The notes: generated by a model not told the origin, from the sequence alone. A DNA stretch of 64,000 bases from Phaeobacter sp. QD34_24 (GCF_028890115.1 NZ_JARCJD010000009.1:62001-126000), one strand, 5' to 3'. Positions 1 through 8,095 are shown, counted from the first letter of the stretch. Program-made: numbers and translations.

Positions 1-75
1 GCAAGTTGCCGGATCTGCCCGCGGCGTGGCTGTTCGGCCCGCCGCGAGCCGTCGATCCTGAAGGAAGAGTTTTGA
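1..75 (+). CDS. 3' end of an ScfR/RamB-type XRE-family transcriptional regulator (partial)
   Basis: Only the last 24 codons are in the window, read in frame 1 up to the TGA at 73-75. The peptide has the Cys-rich ending CRICPRRGCSARREPSIL, which resembles the C-terminus of the DUF2083 domain of short-chain-fatty-acyl-responsive XRE regulators (ScfR/RamB/MccR group). Known members control acetate or propionate metabolism, so the position just upstream of a CrbS-like acetate-type sensor kinase fits. The identification rests on this short tail alone; the helix-turn-helix part lies outside the window. Confidence 0.65.
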   Translation, partial: ASCRICPRRGCSARREPSILKEEF

Positions 76-170
76 CAGCCGGAGGGCTGCGAGGGTAGTC
101 TGGCTCGAAGTTGACGTATGCGCTGGGGTCAAATTGGCCGGGGGAGCGGCGCAGGGAGGACATTCTGCCA

Positions 171-551
171 ATGAGCAGACACGTGATTCTGATTGAGGAT
201 GAGCCCAATATCACCGAGGCGATCCGGTTTCTCCTGACGCGCGACGGCTGGAGTGTGGATGCCCATGCAGATGGCACCGACGCCGTGCAGGTCATCGAGG
301 CGGCGGCGCCGGATCTGGTGATTCTGGATCTGATGCTGCCGGGCAAGAGCGGCCTGGAAATCATCCGCGAGCTGCGGGACATCGACCGTTTGAAGACCCT
401 GCCGGTGCTGATGCTCACTGCGCGGGGGCAGATGAAGGACCGGGAGATGGCCGAGCGGGCCGGTGTCACCCGCTTCATGACCAAACCTTTTTCCAACGCC
501 GAGGTTCTGACGGCGGTGCGGGATCTGCATGCCCAGGCCAGCCGCGGATGA
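171..551 (+). CDS. single-domain response regulator (receiver only)
   Basis: This is a 126-residue CheY-like receiver with no output domain. Acidic pocket residues are near E9-D10-E11, the phosphoacceptor is D53 in the VILDLMLPG segment, the switch Thr is T83 and the conserved Lys is K105 in the TKPF motif. I chose the ATG at 171 over the in-frame ATG at 111 because the receiver fold begins directly at MSRHVILIEDE. It sits upstream of a small membrane protein and an SSF-histidine kinase, so it is the probable phosphorylation partner of that kinase. The usual CrbR partner of such kinases has a LuxR-type DNA-binding domain, which is missing here; output must come from another protein or from a phosphorelay. 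Role assignment is inference, fold assignment is firm. Confidence 0.9.
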   Translation: MSRHVILIEDEPNITEAIRFLLTRDGWSVDAHADGTDAVQVIEAAAPDLVILDLMLPGKSGLEIIRELRDIDRLKTLPVLMLTARGQMKDREMAERAGVTRFMTKPFSNAEVLTAVRDLHAQASRG

Positions 552-633
552 CCCTGCCGTGGATGACACTGGAGGCGGTCTACACTGGATCTGCGCTGCC
601 GATACGTCCCGCTCCGGCTGAATGGAGCGCCGC

Positions 634-1035
634 ATGATCCGCGGGGACGGGGCCGGGCGGCAGGATGAGATCACCGCACCCTTCGTGGAGCGGCGCACCT
701 ATCGCCGACGCCGTCTCATGGATATTGCCAGGCTGTTGCCGATCCTGGGGGCTGTGCTTTTTGCGGTACCATTGATGTGGCCGGATCCCGATCCCTACCC
801 GGCGCCGGGCAGCCAGGGGGGGATGCGGATGTCCTCGGCCATCACCTATGTGTTTCTGGTTTGGGCCGGGCTGATCGCCATCAGTCTCGCCTTCGGAGAG
901 GCCGTGCGCCATTGGGCCGAGCATTGGACCGCCGGGGGCACGACCGAAGGCGAAACCGACCCCGCCGCGCTGGCAGAGGACCATGCACATCTGCCAGAGG
1001 CCTCCGACCCGGCGCCCGGGATGCGCCGCGACTGA
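634..1035 (+). CDS. small two-helix membrane protein of the sensor-kinase operon
   Basis: I do not recognise a named family. The 133-residue product has a charged N-terminal stretch (ERRTYRRRR) followed by two hydrophobic segments, around RLLPILGAVLFAVPLMW and TYVFLVWAGLIAISLAFG, and an acidic C-terminal tail. I prefer the ATG at 634, preceded by GGAG six bases upstream, to the ATG at 622, which has no ribosome binding site. The TGA overlaps the ATG of the downstream kinase by one base (TGATG), so the two are probably translationally coupled. The position between receiver and kinase suggests an accessory subunit of the SSF sensor, comparable to the small partner subunits of SSF transporters. 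That role is inference. Confidence 0.7.
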   Translation: MIRGDGAGRQDEITAPFVERRTYRRRRLMDIARLLPILGAVLFAVPLMWPDPDPYPAPGSQGGMRMSSAITYVFLVWAGLIAISLAFGEAVRHWAEHWTAGGTTEGETDPAALAEDHAHLPEASDPAPGMRRD

Positions 1036-3722
1036 TGGCGTCGCTGAACGTTCTTGCGCTGGTCTGCTTGGCCTATGTGGCGCTCCTGTTCCTTGTCGCC
1101 TTCCTGGCCGACCGGATGGCCAGCCGGGGGATCAGCGCGTCCTGGATGCGCTCGCCGCTGACCTACACCCTGTCCTTGTCGATCTATTGCACCGCCTGGA
1201 CCTTCTACGGTGCCGTCGGCTATGCGGCTCGCGCGGGCCTGGAATTCATCACCATCTATTTGGGGCCGACCCTGGTGATGATTGGCTGGTGGTGGGGGTT
1301 GCGCAAGCTGGTACGGGTCGGGCGCAGCCAGCGGGTGACCTCGATCGCCGACCTTTTGTCGGCGCGCTATGGCAAGTCCAATATGTTGGCCATCGGCGTG
1401 ACCTTGCTCGCGGTGATCGGGGTGACGCCCTATATTTCCCTTCAGTTGCAATCGATTACACTGTCGTTTTCGATCTTCGCCGAAGCCGACCCTCTGCGCA
1501 GTTTCAACGAGACCACCACGGTTCTTTGGGTGGCGGTGGGGCTTGCGGTCTTTGCGATCCTGTTCGGGACACGCAACCTCAACGCAAACGAGCGCCACCA
1601 TGGCGTGGTGACGGCCATCGCGCTGGAGGCGGTGGTGAAACTGGTGGCTCTTCTGGCGGTGGGGATCTTTGTGGTCTGGGGCATTGCCGGGGGCGTGACG
1701 GAGACCTTCACGCGCATCGATGCCTCGCGCATCGGCCAGTGGCAGGTGGACGGCGGGCGTTGGGCAACGATCACCTTTCTGTCCGCTGCAGCCTTTGTCT
1801 GCCTGCCGCGGATGTTCCAGGTCATGGTGGTGGAAAACGAGGACGAACGCCATCTGCGCGTCGCCGCCTGGGCCTTTCCCCTGTATCTCTTGCTGATGTC
1901 GCTGTTTGTGGTGCCCATCGCGGCCATCGGGCTAGAGCTGCTGCCGACCGGCGCCAATCCGGATCTTTTCGTTCTGACCCTGCCGCTGCATCAGGGCCAG
2001 CAAGGGCTGGCGATGCTGTCATTCCTGGGCGGGTTCTCTTCGGCGACCTCGATGGCGATTGTGGCGGCCATGGCCCTGTCGACCATGGTATCGAACCATA
2101 TCGTGATGCCGATCTGGTTGCGGATGCAGGGGCCGGGGGCTTCGGTATCCGGCGATGTGCGCAACGTGGTGCTTTTTGCACGCCGGATCACCATCGCGGT
2201 GATCATGCTGCTGGGGTATTTCTACTACAAGCTCTCGGGCGGTGGTGCGGCGCTGGCGGCCATCGGGTTGATTTCCTTTGCCGGGGTGGCCCAGATCTTG
2301 CCGGCCTTGGTGGGCGGGCTGTTCTGGCGCGGCGCCACCCGCAGCGGTGCCCTGGCCGGGTTGAGCGTTGGCTTTGCGATCTGGGGCTATACGATGCTTC
2401 TACCGACGCTGGGGGGCGGGGTGCTTCCCGAAAGCGTCCTGGCAAACGGTCTGTTCGGGCTGTCCTGGCTGCGCCCGCACGCGCTGTTCGGGATAGAGGC
2501 GCTCGATCCCACCGTGCATGCGGTTCTCTGGTCGATGAGCCTGAATGCGCTGGTGTTCTGCGCGGTGTCCCTCGCCAGCTTCCCAAGCCCGATAGAGCGC
2601 CTGCAGGGGGCGCAGTTCGTCAATGTCTTTGACCATTCATCCGGGCCGCGCGGCTGGACCGGATCCGTGGCGCAAAGCGAGGACCTGATGGTGATGTCGC
2701 AGCGGATCCTGGGCGCGAGTGAGGCGCAGGCCTTTTTCCAGCGCGAATTGGCCAGGCAGGGTGGGCGCGGCAGCCTGCCGGAGCCGACGCCTGCCTTTCT
2801 GGAACGGCTGGAGCGGGAGCTGAGCGCCTCGATCGGGGCGGCGGCCGCCCATGCGATGATCGGGCAGATCGTTGGCGGCTCTTCGGTTTCGGTCGAGGAT
2901 CTGCTGGCGGTGGCCGATGAGACGGCGCAGATGCTGGAGTATTCGAGCCGGTTGGAAATGCAATCGGCCGAACTCTCACGAACTGCTCGGAAGCTGCGAG
3001 AAACAAACGAAAAACTTACTCAGATTTCAGAGCAGAAGGATGCCTTCCTGAGCCAGGTCAGCCACGAGCTGCGCACGCCGATGACCTCGATCCGGGCCTT
3101 CTCGGAGATCCTGCGTGATGACGAGATGCTGGATCATGCAGGCAAGGCGCGCTACGCGAGCATCATCCATGATGAGGCCCTGCGCCTGACCCGCCTGTTG
3201 AACGATCTGCTGGATCTCAGTGTGCTGGAAAGCGGTCAGGTCAGTCTCAACGTGACCCGGACAACGCTGAAGGAGGTGCTGGATCACGCGGTCTCTACCG
3301 CCTTGGCGGGCTTTGATCGACCGATCCGGGTTCTGCGCGACTGCGAGATCGAGGAGGTGCAGATTTCATCCGACATGGACCGGCTGGCGCAGGTGTTCAT
3401 CAACCTGATCGCCAATGCGCAGAAATACTGCGATGCGGCAGAGCCGGAGCTGCGCATCGATGTGACGCTTGGCACTGGTCAGCTGATGGTGGATTTCATC
3501 GACAATGGCAGCGGTATCGCACCGCAATACCAGCAGATGATATTCGAGAAGTTTTCGAGGGTTAGCCCGGAGCGGGCCGGCGGGGCCGGGCTGGGATTGG
3601 CGATTTGCCGCGAGATCATCCAGCGTCTGGACGGTGATATTTCCTATCTCGCCGGGGTTTCGGGCGGCGCCTTTCGGGTCACGCTGCCTGCATTGGGCGA
3701 TAATGCCACCAAAGTCTCATAA
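1035..3722 (+). CDS. CrbS-like sensor histidine kinase with sodium:solute symporter (SSF) and STAC domains
   Basis: The 895-residue protein begins with a transporter-like SSF domain of about a dozen membrane helices (roughly residues 1-530). A soluble linker with STAC character follows (about 560-660, including LMVMSQRILG and SVEDLLAVADETAQML), then a dimerization domain with phosphorylatable His677 (SHELRTP) and a HATPase domain with N-box (NLIANAQKY), DNGSG and GAGLGLAI motifs. There is no PAS domain and no attached receiver. SSF-STAC kinases of the CrbS/CbrA type couple substrate transport or sensing to gene expression; CrbS controls acetyl-CoA synthetase. The start is the ATG overlapping the preceding stop. 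The presence of acsA and actP about 22-27 kb downstream and of an ScfR-like regulator upstream supports an acetate role, which remains inference. Confidence 0.88.
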   Translation: MASLNVLALVCLAYVALLFLVAFLADRMASRGISASWMRSPLTYTLSLSIYCTAWTFYGAVGYAARAGLEFITIYLGPTLVMIGWWWGLRKLVRVGRSQRVTSIADLLSARYGKSNMLAIGVTLLAVIGVTPYISLQLQSITLSFSIFAEADPLRSFNETTTVLWVAVGLAVFAILFGTRNLNANERHHGVVTAIALEAVVKLVALLAVGIFVVWGIAGGVTETFTRIDASRIGQWQVDGGRWATITFLSAAAFVCLPRMFQVMVVENEDERHLRVAAWAFPLYLLLMSLFVVPIAAIGLELLPTGANPDLFVLTLPLHQGQQGLAMLSFLGGFSSATSMAIVAAMALSTMVSNHIVMPIWLRMQGPGASVSGDVRNVVLFARRITIAVIMLLGYFYYKLSGGGAALAAIGLISFAGVAQILPALVGGLFWRGATRSGALAGLSVGFAIWGYTMLLPTLGGGVLPESVLANGLFGLSWLRPHALFGIEALDPTVHAVLWSMSLNALVFCAVSLASFPSPIERLQGAQFVNVFDHSSGPRGWTGSVAQSEDLMVMSQRILGASEAQAFFQRELARQGGRGSLPEPTPAFLERLERELSASIGAAAAHAMIGQIVGGSSVSVEDLLAVADETAQMLEYSSRLEMQSAELSRTARKLRETNEKLTQISEQKDAFLSQVSHELRTPMTSIRAFSEILRDDEMLDHAGKARYASIIHDEALRLTRLLNDLLDLSVLESGQVSLNVTRTTLKEVLDHAVSTALAGFDRPIRVLRDCEIEEVQISSDMDRLAQVFINLIANAQKYCDAAEPELRIDVTLGTGQLMVDFIDNGSGIAPQYQQMIFEKFSRVSPERAGGAGLGLAICREIIQRLDGDISYLAGVSGGAFRVTLPALGDNATKVS

Positions 3723-3804
3723 GTAGTCGATAGATAAAGGTATTGGTAACCCTCTGCGGGCTACAACGGGTGCAAGAGGCGGCAAGGTTTCAGGTTCACC
3801 ACGT

Positions 3805-5181
3805 ATGTCTGATACGACAACACAGGATTCAGCAAGCGGCAAGGCAGGGGGCCTTGCGCGAAAGCTGGCAGCAAACAAGGAGGGGTCAGGTGCGCTCAAC
3901 GGGTCGCTGACTCTGAAGGCCCTGCGCCGGTCCCTTGCGCGCGCGGCTGCGGAGCTGTGCGATTTGCCCTTGGCAGTCCTGGCGGCACGGCAGGCCAACC
4001 GATCTCCGGAAGAACTGCACGAACACCTGTCTGACAAGCATCTTCTGGTGATCCTGGATGGTCCGGGTGGCCGTATCGGGGCCGCCACCATGGATGCCGC
4101 GCTGGTCACCGCGCTGATCCAGAAGCAGACGATCGGCCAGGTGATGGGCAAGACTCCCACCGAGCGCCATTACACCCCAACCGATGCCGCGATGACGGCA
4201 GAGTTTCTTGAAACCGCGCTGAAGAAAGTCGTGGCGATGCTGGACGGGCAAAAGGACCAGTCCACATTCGCCGGCTATCGATTCGGTGCGCAGATCGAAG
4301 ACGTGCGCAGTCTTGCCCTGGGGCTGGAGGCGGATGACTATCGCGTGCTGTCGCTGACCGTCGATCTGGCCATCGGTGCGATGCAGGGTGAATTGAACCT
4401 GATCCTGCCGGAACCGACCCTGGAAGAACTGGGGATGTCTGGCTCCTCCGGGCCGTCTTTGGGAAGCAACCTGGGGTCGATGCGCGCCGAACTCTCGGCC
4501 GTGCTGTGCAAGATGCGCGTGCCTTTGAATGAGTTCTCGGGATTGAAGATTGGCGACGTGCTGCCGCTCGATCAAGCCTTCCTCTATGAAACGGATTTGC
4601 AGGCGGTCAGTGGTCAATCCATTGCCCAGGGACGCCTTGGGCAATTGAACGGGGCGCGTGCCGTGCGTCTCAATCAACCCCGCACCCGGCTGGTCGGCGA
4701 CGCGGATGCGGGCGAAATGGGCTTCTCCGACGGCGTCGGTGCCGATGCCTTGCCATCCCCGGATGAGATGCCGACCATTGATCTGGGCATCGCCGCCGAA
4801 GATTTGCAGGATCCGCTCGACAACAGCCTTGGCGGTGGTCTTGGTAGCGAATTTGGCACCGGCGGTCTTGGGGATATGGGCGGCGAACTTGGTGCCGGGC
4901 TTGGTGGTGACCTCGGGGGTGACCTGGGCGGCGATCTGGGCGGTGATTTCGGTGGTGGCCTGGGGGCGGACTTGGGTGGTGATCTGGGGGCCGGATTGGG
5001 CGGCGACCTGGGTGGCGACCTGGGCGGGGGGCTCGGTGCAGATCTCGGGGGCGACCTCGGTGCTGATCTGAGCGCGGGTCTGGGCGACCTGCCTGCACTG
5101 CCAGAGGCGAACCTGGACGGATTTGACCCGGATGATGCTGCTGCGGAAATCTCCAAACTTGCTGGTCTGGGGTCGGGCTGA
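3805..5181 (+). CDS. FliM/FliN-family (SpoA domain) protein with Gly/Leu-rich repeat tail
   Basis: This 458-residue protein resembles FliM-like proteins of roseobacters. The N-terminal 200 residues are compatible with a FliM middle domain. Residues of about 225-295 form a SpoA/FliMN C-terminal domain, with the RAELSAVLCKMRVPLNEF start, the VLPLDQAFLYE core and the GQLNGARAVRLN end. In the flagellar motor this domain belongs to the C-ring that binds CheY-P. The remaining 160 residues are an acidic linker and a low-complexity tail made of GGDLG-type repeats, which ordinary FliM lacks. No other flagellar genes are in the window, so whether it works in the motor or in another SpoA assembly is unclear. 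A bidirectional terminator follows. Confidence 0.75.
   Translation: MSDTTTQDSASGKAGGLARKLAANKEGSGALNGSLTLKALRRSLARAAAELCDLPLAVLAARQANRSPEELHEHLSDKHLLVILDGPGGRIGAATMDAALVTALIQKQTIGQVMGKTPTERHYTPTDAAMTAEFLETALKKVVAMLDGQKDQSTFAGYRFGAQIEDVRSLALGLEADDYRVLSLTVDLAIGAMQGELNLILPEPTLEELGMSGSSGPSLGSNLGSMRAELSAVLCKMRVPLNEFSGLKIGDVLPLDQAFLYETDLQAVSGQSIAQGRLGQLNGARAVRLNQPRTRLVGDADAGEMGFSDGVGADALPSPDEMPTIDLGIAAEDLQDPLDNSLGGGLGSEFGTGGLGDMGGELGAGLGGDLGGDLGGDLGGDFGGGLGADLGGDLGAGLGGDLGGDLGGGLGADLGGDLGADLSAGLGDLPALPEANLDGFDPDDAAAEISKLAGLGSG
4831..5088 (+). repeat. in-frame degenerate tandem repeat coding for GGDLG/GADLG units
   Basis: The 3' part of the FliM-like gene is a direct repeat of roughly 12-base units encoding alternating Gly-Gly-Asp-Leu and Gly-Ala-Asp/Gly-Leu. 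Units vary by synonymous third positions (ggt/ggc/ggg, ctg/ctc/ctt), so it looks like an older coding repeat kept by selection on the protein, not a very recent expansion. The protein segment is about 85 residues, nearly all Gly, Leu, Asp and Ala. Confidence 0.85.
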
Positions 5182-5242
5182 CCGTTTCCGGGCCGCAGGG
5201 TCCTGGCCGCGATGGGCGGCCAATGCTCACCAATAGAATCAG

Positions 5243-5271
5243 AAAACCTCGGGGCTGGCCCCGAGGTTTTT
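5243..5271. terminator. bidirectional rho-independent terminator
   Basis: A perfect 12-bp stem AAAACCTCGGGG / CCCCGAGGTTTT surrounds a CTGG tetraloop, with A and T tracts on its two sides. It separates the plus-strand FliM-like gene from the convergent minus-strand sulfur operon and can serve both. Confidence 0.85.
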
Positions 5272-5321
5272 GATGTGGGGCAGGTGGGTTCTCAGTTTCC
5301 CTCGAACCCGGTGCCAGGAGG

Positions 5322-5747
5322 TTACTGGCTGGCCAGAGCCTCCAATGCCGGGCGCAACCCGTCCAGCGCGTAGCCTGCCGCTGCCGTCTTGGCGAGCACC
5401 TCGTCGGCGCCCAGGTCCGCGGCATGCCCCAGGGCCCAGACCACCGAACTGCGGGTGCCAGAGGCGCAATAGGCAAGCACCTGACCTTCGGCGCCTTCAA
5501 ACAGCGCCTTTTGCCGGGCGACATTCTCGGGTGTCATGGTCTGATGGGTCAGCGGCAGTTCTTCGAAGGCCAGACCGGCCGCTTCGGCGGCGGCGCGAAT
5601 GGTGGCGGCCTGATGGCTGGGCGGCACCTCGCCGTCGGGGCGGTTGCAGATCACCAGCTTGAAGCCGGCCTCTGCGATTGCGGGGATGTCCTCGACCGAA
5701 ATCTGCGGCGAGACGGCGTAGCGGGGGGTGATTTCACGAGCTTGCAT
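5322..5747 (-). CDS. Blh-type TIGR01244 protein (DSP-like phosphatase / sulfurtransferase)
   Basis: The 141-residue protein is a dual-specificity-phosphatase-like domain with the CX5R active-site loop CASGTRS near residue 95. This family (TIGR01244, the phosphatase-like domain of Blh) accompanies persulfide dioxygenases and YeeE/YedE transporters in bacterial sulfide detoxification loci. I choose the ATG at 5747, with AAGGA six bases upstream; the ATG at 5753 would abut that ribosome binding site. It is the last gene of the minus-strand operon, 9 bases after the upstream stop. Its exact substrate is not established; handling of a protein or low-molecular persulfide is the common proposal. Confidence 0.82.
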   Translation of the reverse strand: MQAREITPRYAVSPQISVEDIPAIAEAGFKLVICNRPDGEVPPSHQAATIRAAAEAAGLAFEELPLTHQTMTPENVARQKALFEGAEGQVLAYCASGTRSSVVWALGHAADLGADEVLAKTAAAGYALDGLRPALEALASQ

Positions 5748-5756
5748 GGCCATCCT

Positions 5757-6185
5757 TTACGCTTTTGCGGCCAGTCGGTCTAGCTGTCTACCAACGGGCG
5801 CCGAGATCAACATGCCCGCGGACATGGCAGCCAGGAACAGAAGGCCTGCCCAGCCATTATAGGTCAGCGAGGCAAGCGCCGGTCCCGGGCAAAGCCCTGC
5901 CAGGCCCCAACCCATGCCGAACATCACCGATCCGGTGACCAGGCGGTGATCCAACTCCGGGCGCGCGGTGGGAAATTCACCGCCAACCAGCGGCTGGCGA
6001 CCGCGGGTCAGGCGCCAGGCAAAGAACATCGGGATAACCGCGCCGCCCATGACAAAGGCCAGGGTCGGATCCCAATTGCCGAAGACATCAAGCCAGCCCT
6101 GCACCTTGGTGGTGTCGGTCATGCCGGAGATGAACAGGCCGCCGCCAAACAGGCTGCCCGCGATCAGAGAGAGAATAAGACGCAT
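5757..6185 (-). CDS. DUF6691/YeeE-YedE family sulfur-transport membrane protein (second half)
   Basis: This 142-residue protein is the shorter half of a split YeeE/YedE pair. It has about four hydrophobic helices, an early SLFGGGLFISGMTDTTKVQGWLD-type segment and the GLCPGPA cysteine motif near residue 98, typical of the DUF6691 partner. YeeE/YedE proteins conduct thiosulfate or related sulfur species through conserved Cys residues. The open frame extends upstream, but the real start is the ATG at 6185, sharing one base with the TGA of the preceding partner gene. This is classic coupling for two subunits of one channel. Confidence 0.87.
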   Translation of the reverse strand: MRLILSLIAGSLFGGGLFISGMTDTTKVQGWLDVFGNWDPTLAFVMGGAVIPMFFAWRLTRGRQPLVGGEFPTARPELDHRLVTGSVMFGMGWGLAGLCPGPALASLTYNGWAGLLFLAAMSAGMLISAPVGRQLDRLAAKA

Positions 6186-6613
6186 CAGATCAGCCCCAGA
6201 ACGTGACGGAAGATGGCAAGGGTCAGACCACCGGCCAGGATGTAGAACACGGTTGCAACGATACCGCGCAGCGAAAAGCGGGAGATGCCGCAGACGCCGT
6301 GGCCCGAGGTGCAGCCATTGGCGATCCGGGTGCCCACACCCACCAGCAGACCGGCGGCGATGATGACCCAGACATCGGTGGTCATATGGGTGTCGATCTC
6401 GACATTGTAGAGCGGCCAGAGGATCAGCGGCGTGACGATCACGCCAACCAGGAAGGCAAGGCGCTCCCACAGGCTGTTCCAGCCGCTGCCGTCGATGAGG
6501 CCTCCGAAAATGCCGCTGGCGCCCATGACGCGGCCATTGCCGAGCAAATAAACGGCGCCGCCAAGGCCGATGATTCCGCCCCCGACGAGGCCCCAGATCC
6601 AGTCTGTTTCCAT
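6185..6613 (-). CDS. YeeE/YedE family sulfur-transport membrane protein (first half)
   Basis: The 142-residue integral membrane protein carries the signature [11 protein letters not shown], with its two cysteines, near residue 100, and glycine-rich helix-packing segments ([20 protein letters not shown]). This motif is the sulfur-conducting element of the YeeE/YedE (TsuA-like) family. It forms a pair with the downstream DUF6691 gene, which it overlaps by one base. It follows the metallo-beta-lactamase gene after a 106-base gap containing a stem-loop. The likely role is movement of thiosulfate or persulfide-derived sulfur across the inner membrane; direction and substrate are not visible from sequence. 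Confidence 0.87.
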   Translation of the reverse strand: METDWIWGLVGGGIIGLGGAVYLLGNGRVMGASGIFGGLIDGSGWNSLWERLAFLVGVIVTPLILWPLYNVEIDTHMTTDVWVIIAAGLLVGVGTRIANGCTSGHGVCGISRFSLRGIVATVFYILAGGLTLAIFRHVLGLI

Positions 6614-6682
6614 TCTTCGCGTTTCCTTGATGTGCGACGCTGCATCTCTTGACGTGCTGGCAGCGCCTGACCTGTCTTGGTG

Positions 6683-6710
6683 GCGCAGCGCCCTTCGCGG
6701 GGCGCTGCGC
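6683..6710 (-). other. intercistronic GC stem-loop between dioxygenase and YeeE genes
   Basis: A perfect 10-bp stem GCGCAGCGCC / GGCGCTGCGC with a short loop, without a U-tract on the minus-strand transcript. It lies between the stop of the metallo-beta-lactamase gene and the start of the YeeE gene. It may stabilise the first cistron's mRNA or act as a weak attenuator. Confidence 0.5.
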
Positions 6711-6719
6711 TGTGCTGTG

Positions 6720-7583
6720 TTAGATCTTGTTGACGGGGATCTTCAGGAAGACATCGCCCTGTTCATCCGGTTCCGGCATCTGGCCTGCGCGCATGTTGAC
6801 CTGCAGCGAGGGCAGGATCAGCCGAGGCATGCCGAGCGTGGCATCACGGGCGTCGCGCATGGAGGTGAAGTCCTCGATGCTCTTGCCTGCGCCGATATGG
6901 ATATTGAGCGCCTTCTGCTCGCCGACCGTGGTTTCCCAGGCATATTCGTCGCGGCCCGGCGCCTTGTAGTCGTGGCCGACAAAGATGCGGGTGTCATCGG
7001 GCAGGGCCAGGATCTTCTGGATCGACTGGTAGAGCGTCGTGGACGAGCCGCCTGGGAAATCGCAGCGTGCGGTGCCGAAATCGGGCATGAACAGCGTGTC
7101 GCCCACGAAGGCGGCATTGCCGACCACATAGGTGAGGCAGGCAGGCGTATGGCCGGGCGTGTGCAGCACTTCGCCGCGCAGCTGGCCGATCATGAAGGTA
7201 TCGCCTTCCTTGAACAGTTGGTCGAACTGGCTGCCATCGCGCTGGAACTCGGTCCCTTCGTTGAAGACCTTGCCGAAGGTGTCCTGAACGATGGTGATAT
7301 TCTCACCGATGCCGATCTTGCCGCCCAGGCGTTCCTGCAGATAGGGCGCGGCGGACAGGTGGTCGGCATGCACATGGCTTTCAAGGATCCACTCGGTCTT
7401 CAGACCTTCTTCCTTGATCCAGGCGATGATTTCATCCGCCGATTGGGTGTCGGTACGACCTGCCGCGTGATCGAAGTCCAGCACCGAATCGACAATCGCA
7501 CAGGCGCTGCCGTTGGGGTCGCGGACGACGTAGGAGACGGTATTGGTGGCTTCGTCGAAGAAGGCTTTGACGATTGGATTCAT
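6720..7583 (-). CDS. MBL-fold metallohydrolase, persulfide dioxygenase (Blh/ETHE1-like)
   Basis: The 287-residue metallo-beta-lactamase-fold protein has the metal-binding HVHADH motif (near residue 70), a downstream metal-ligand His in HTPGHTPAC, the GDTLF Asp and the VGHDY His. These features and the neighbours match the Blh/ETHE1-like persulfide dioxygenases, which oxidise glutathione persulfide to sulfite using non-heme iron. It is the first gene of a four-gene minus-strand operon with two YeeE/YedE halves and a Blh-type phosphatase domain. AGGGAG precedes the ATG. No SQR gene and no BigR/SqrR repressor gene are adjacent. An alternative is a general thiol-ester glyoxalase-II-like hydrolase, but the operon makes sulfur chemistry much more likely. 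Confidence 0.85.
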   Translation of the reverse strand: MNPIVKAFFDEATNTVSYVVRDPNGSACAIVDSVLDFDHAAGRTDTQSADEIIAWIKEEGLKTEWILESHVHADHLSAAPYLQERLGGKIGIGENITIVQDTFGKVFNEGTEFQRDGSQFDQLFKEGDTFMIGQLRGEVLHTPGHTPACLTYVVGNAAFVGDTLFMPDFGTARCDFPGGSSTTLYQSIQKILALPDDTRIFVGHDYKAPGRDEYAWETTVGEQKALNIHIGAGKSIEDFTSMRDARDATLGMPRLILPSLQVNMRAGQMPEPDEQGDVFLKIPVNKI

Positions 7584-7608
7584 GGTGGGACACTCCCTTG
7601 CGTTTCCT

Positions 7609-7623
7609 ATTCATATGTTGAAA
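7609..7623. promoter_or_regulatory. candidate ArsR-type operator upstream of the persulfide operon
   Basis: An inverted repeat TTCA-N5-TGAA (7610-7622), within ATTCATATGTTGAAA, lies 27 bases upstream of the dioxygenase start. Position and ATTC/GAA half-sites recall sites of sulfide-responsive ArsR repressors (BigR/SqrR), but spacing does not match the ATTC-N8-GAAT form. The rest of 7584-7879 holds no gene I can support. Confidence 0.3.
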
Positions 7624-7879
7624 TTGGAATGTGTTTCAAGTCTCGCCGCGCATTTTCCGCAAACATTCCTGTTTTCCGGCGCCATAGGGTGAGCATAGCA
7701 GGCTAAAGCGCGACAACGCTGGCAAATCGGTCTGCGCTGCGGGCGGATGGGCCGACTTTTGCGGAAAATATCGGCGCATTGACGCTCAACCGCGGTATCA
7801 AGGTGCGAATTTCGGGGCTTCTGCTTTATTTCTGTTTCAATTCCCTGCCACAGTGGCAGGGCAAAGGGGAGGACTTGCA

Positions 7880-8095
7880 ATGAAGACTGCTAATCTGCTG
7901 CAAAATGCTGAGCGGATCGAAAAAGAGTTGCGCACGGTGTCCGGACCGACCCGTGACAAGCTGGAACGGGAGTTTCTCAGCATTCTGGCACAGCTGCGCC
8001 AGAGCGGTGCCAGGATTTCAGCGCATCTGCGCAGTGTCGAGCACGCGCTGGAAGAAGACGCCACCGAGCGACAGTTCGACAATATGCCGGTCTGA
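7880..8095 (+). CDS. small hypothetical helical protein
   Basis: The 71-residue product is hydrophilic and predicted mostly helical (AERIEKELRTVSGPTRDKLE, LAQLRQSGARISAHLRSVEHALEED). It has no cysteine, no membrane segment and no recognised domain. I choose the ATG at 7880 because a strong GGGGAGG lies eight bases upstream; an in-frame start at 7853 has none. It is transcribed alone, divergently from the persulfide operon. Function unknown; a small regulatory or scaffolding protein is possible but nothing in the sequence shows it. Confidence 0.65.
   Translation: MKTANLLQNAERIEKELRTVSGPTRDKLEREFLSILAQLRQSGARISAHLRSVEHALEEDATERQFDNMPV

Noticed and set aside
4831-5088. Repeats in the FliM-like gene as a CRISPR array or RTX calcium repeats
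   Set aside because: Units are about 12 bases, contiguous and in frame without spacers, so not CRISPR; the pattern GGDLG does not fit the nonapeptide GGxGxDxUx of RTX.
7611-7880. 89-codon minus-strand frame upstream of the persulfide operon
   Set aside because: No ribosome binding site, no recognisable domain, and it would cover the promoter region of the operon.
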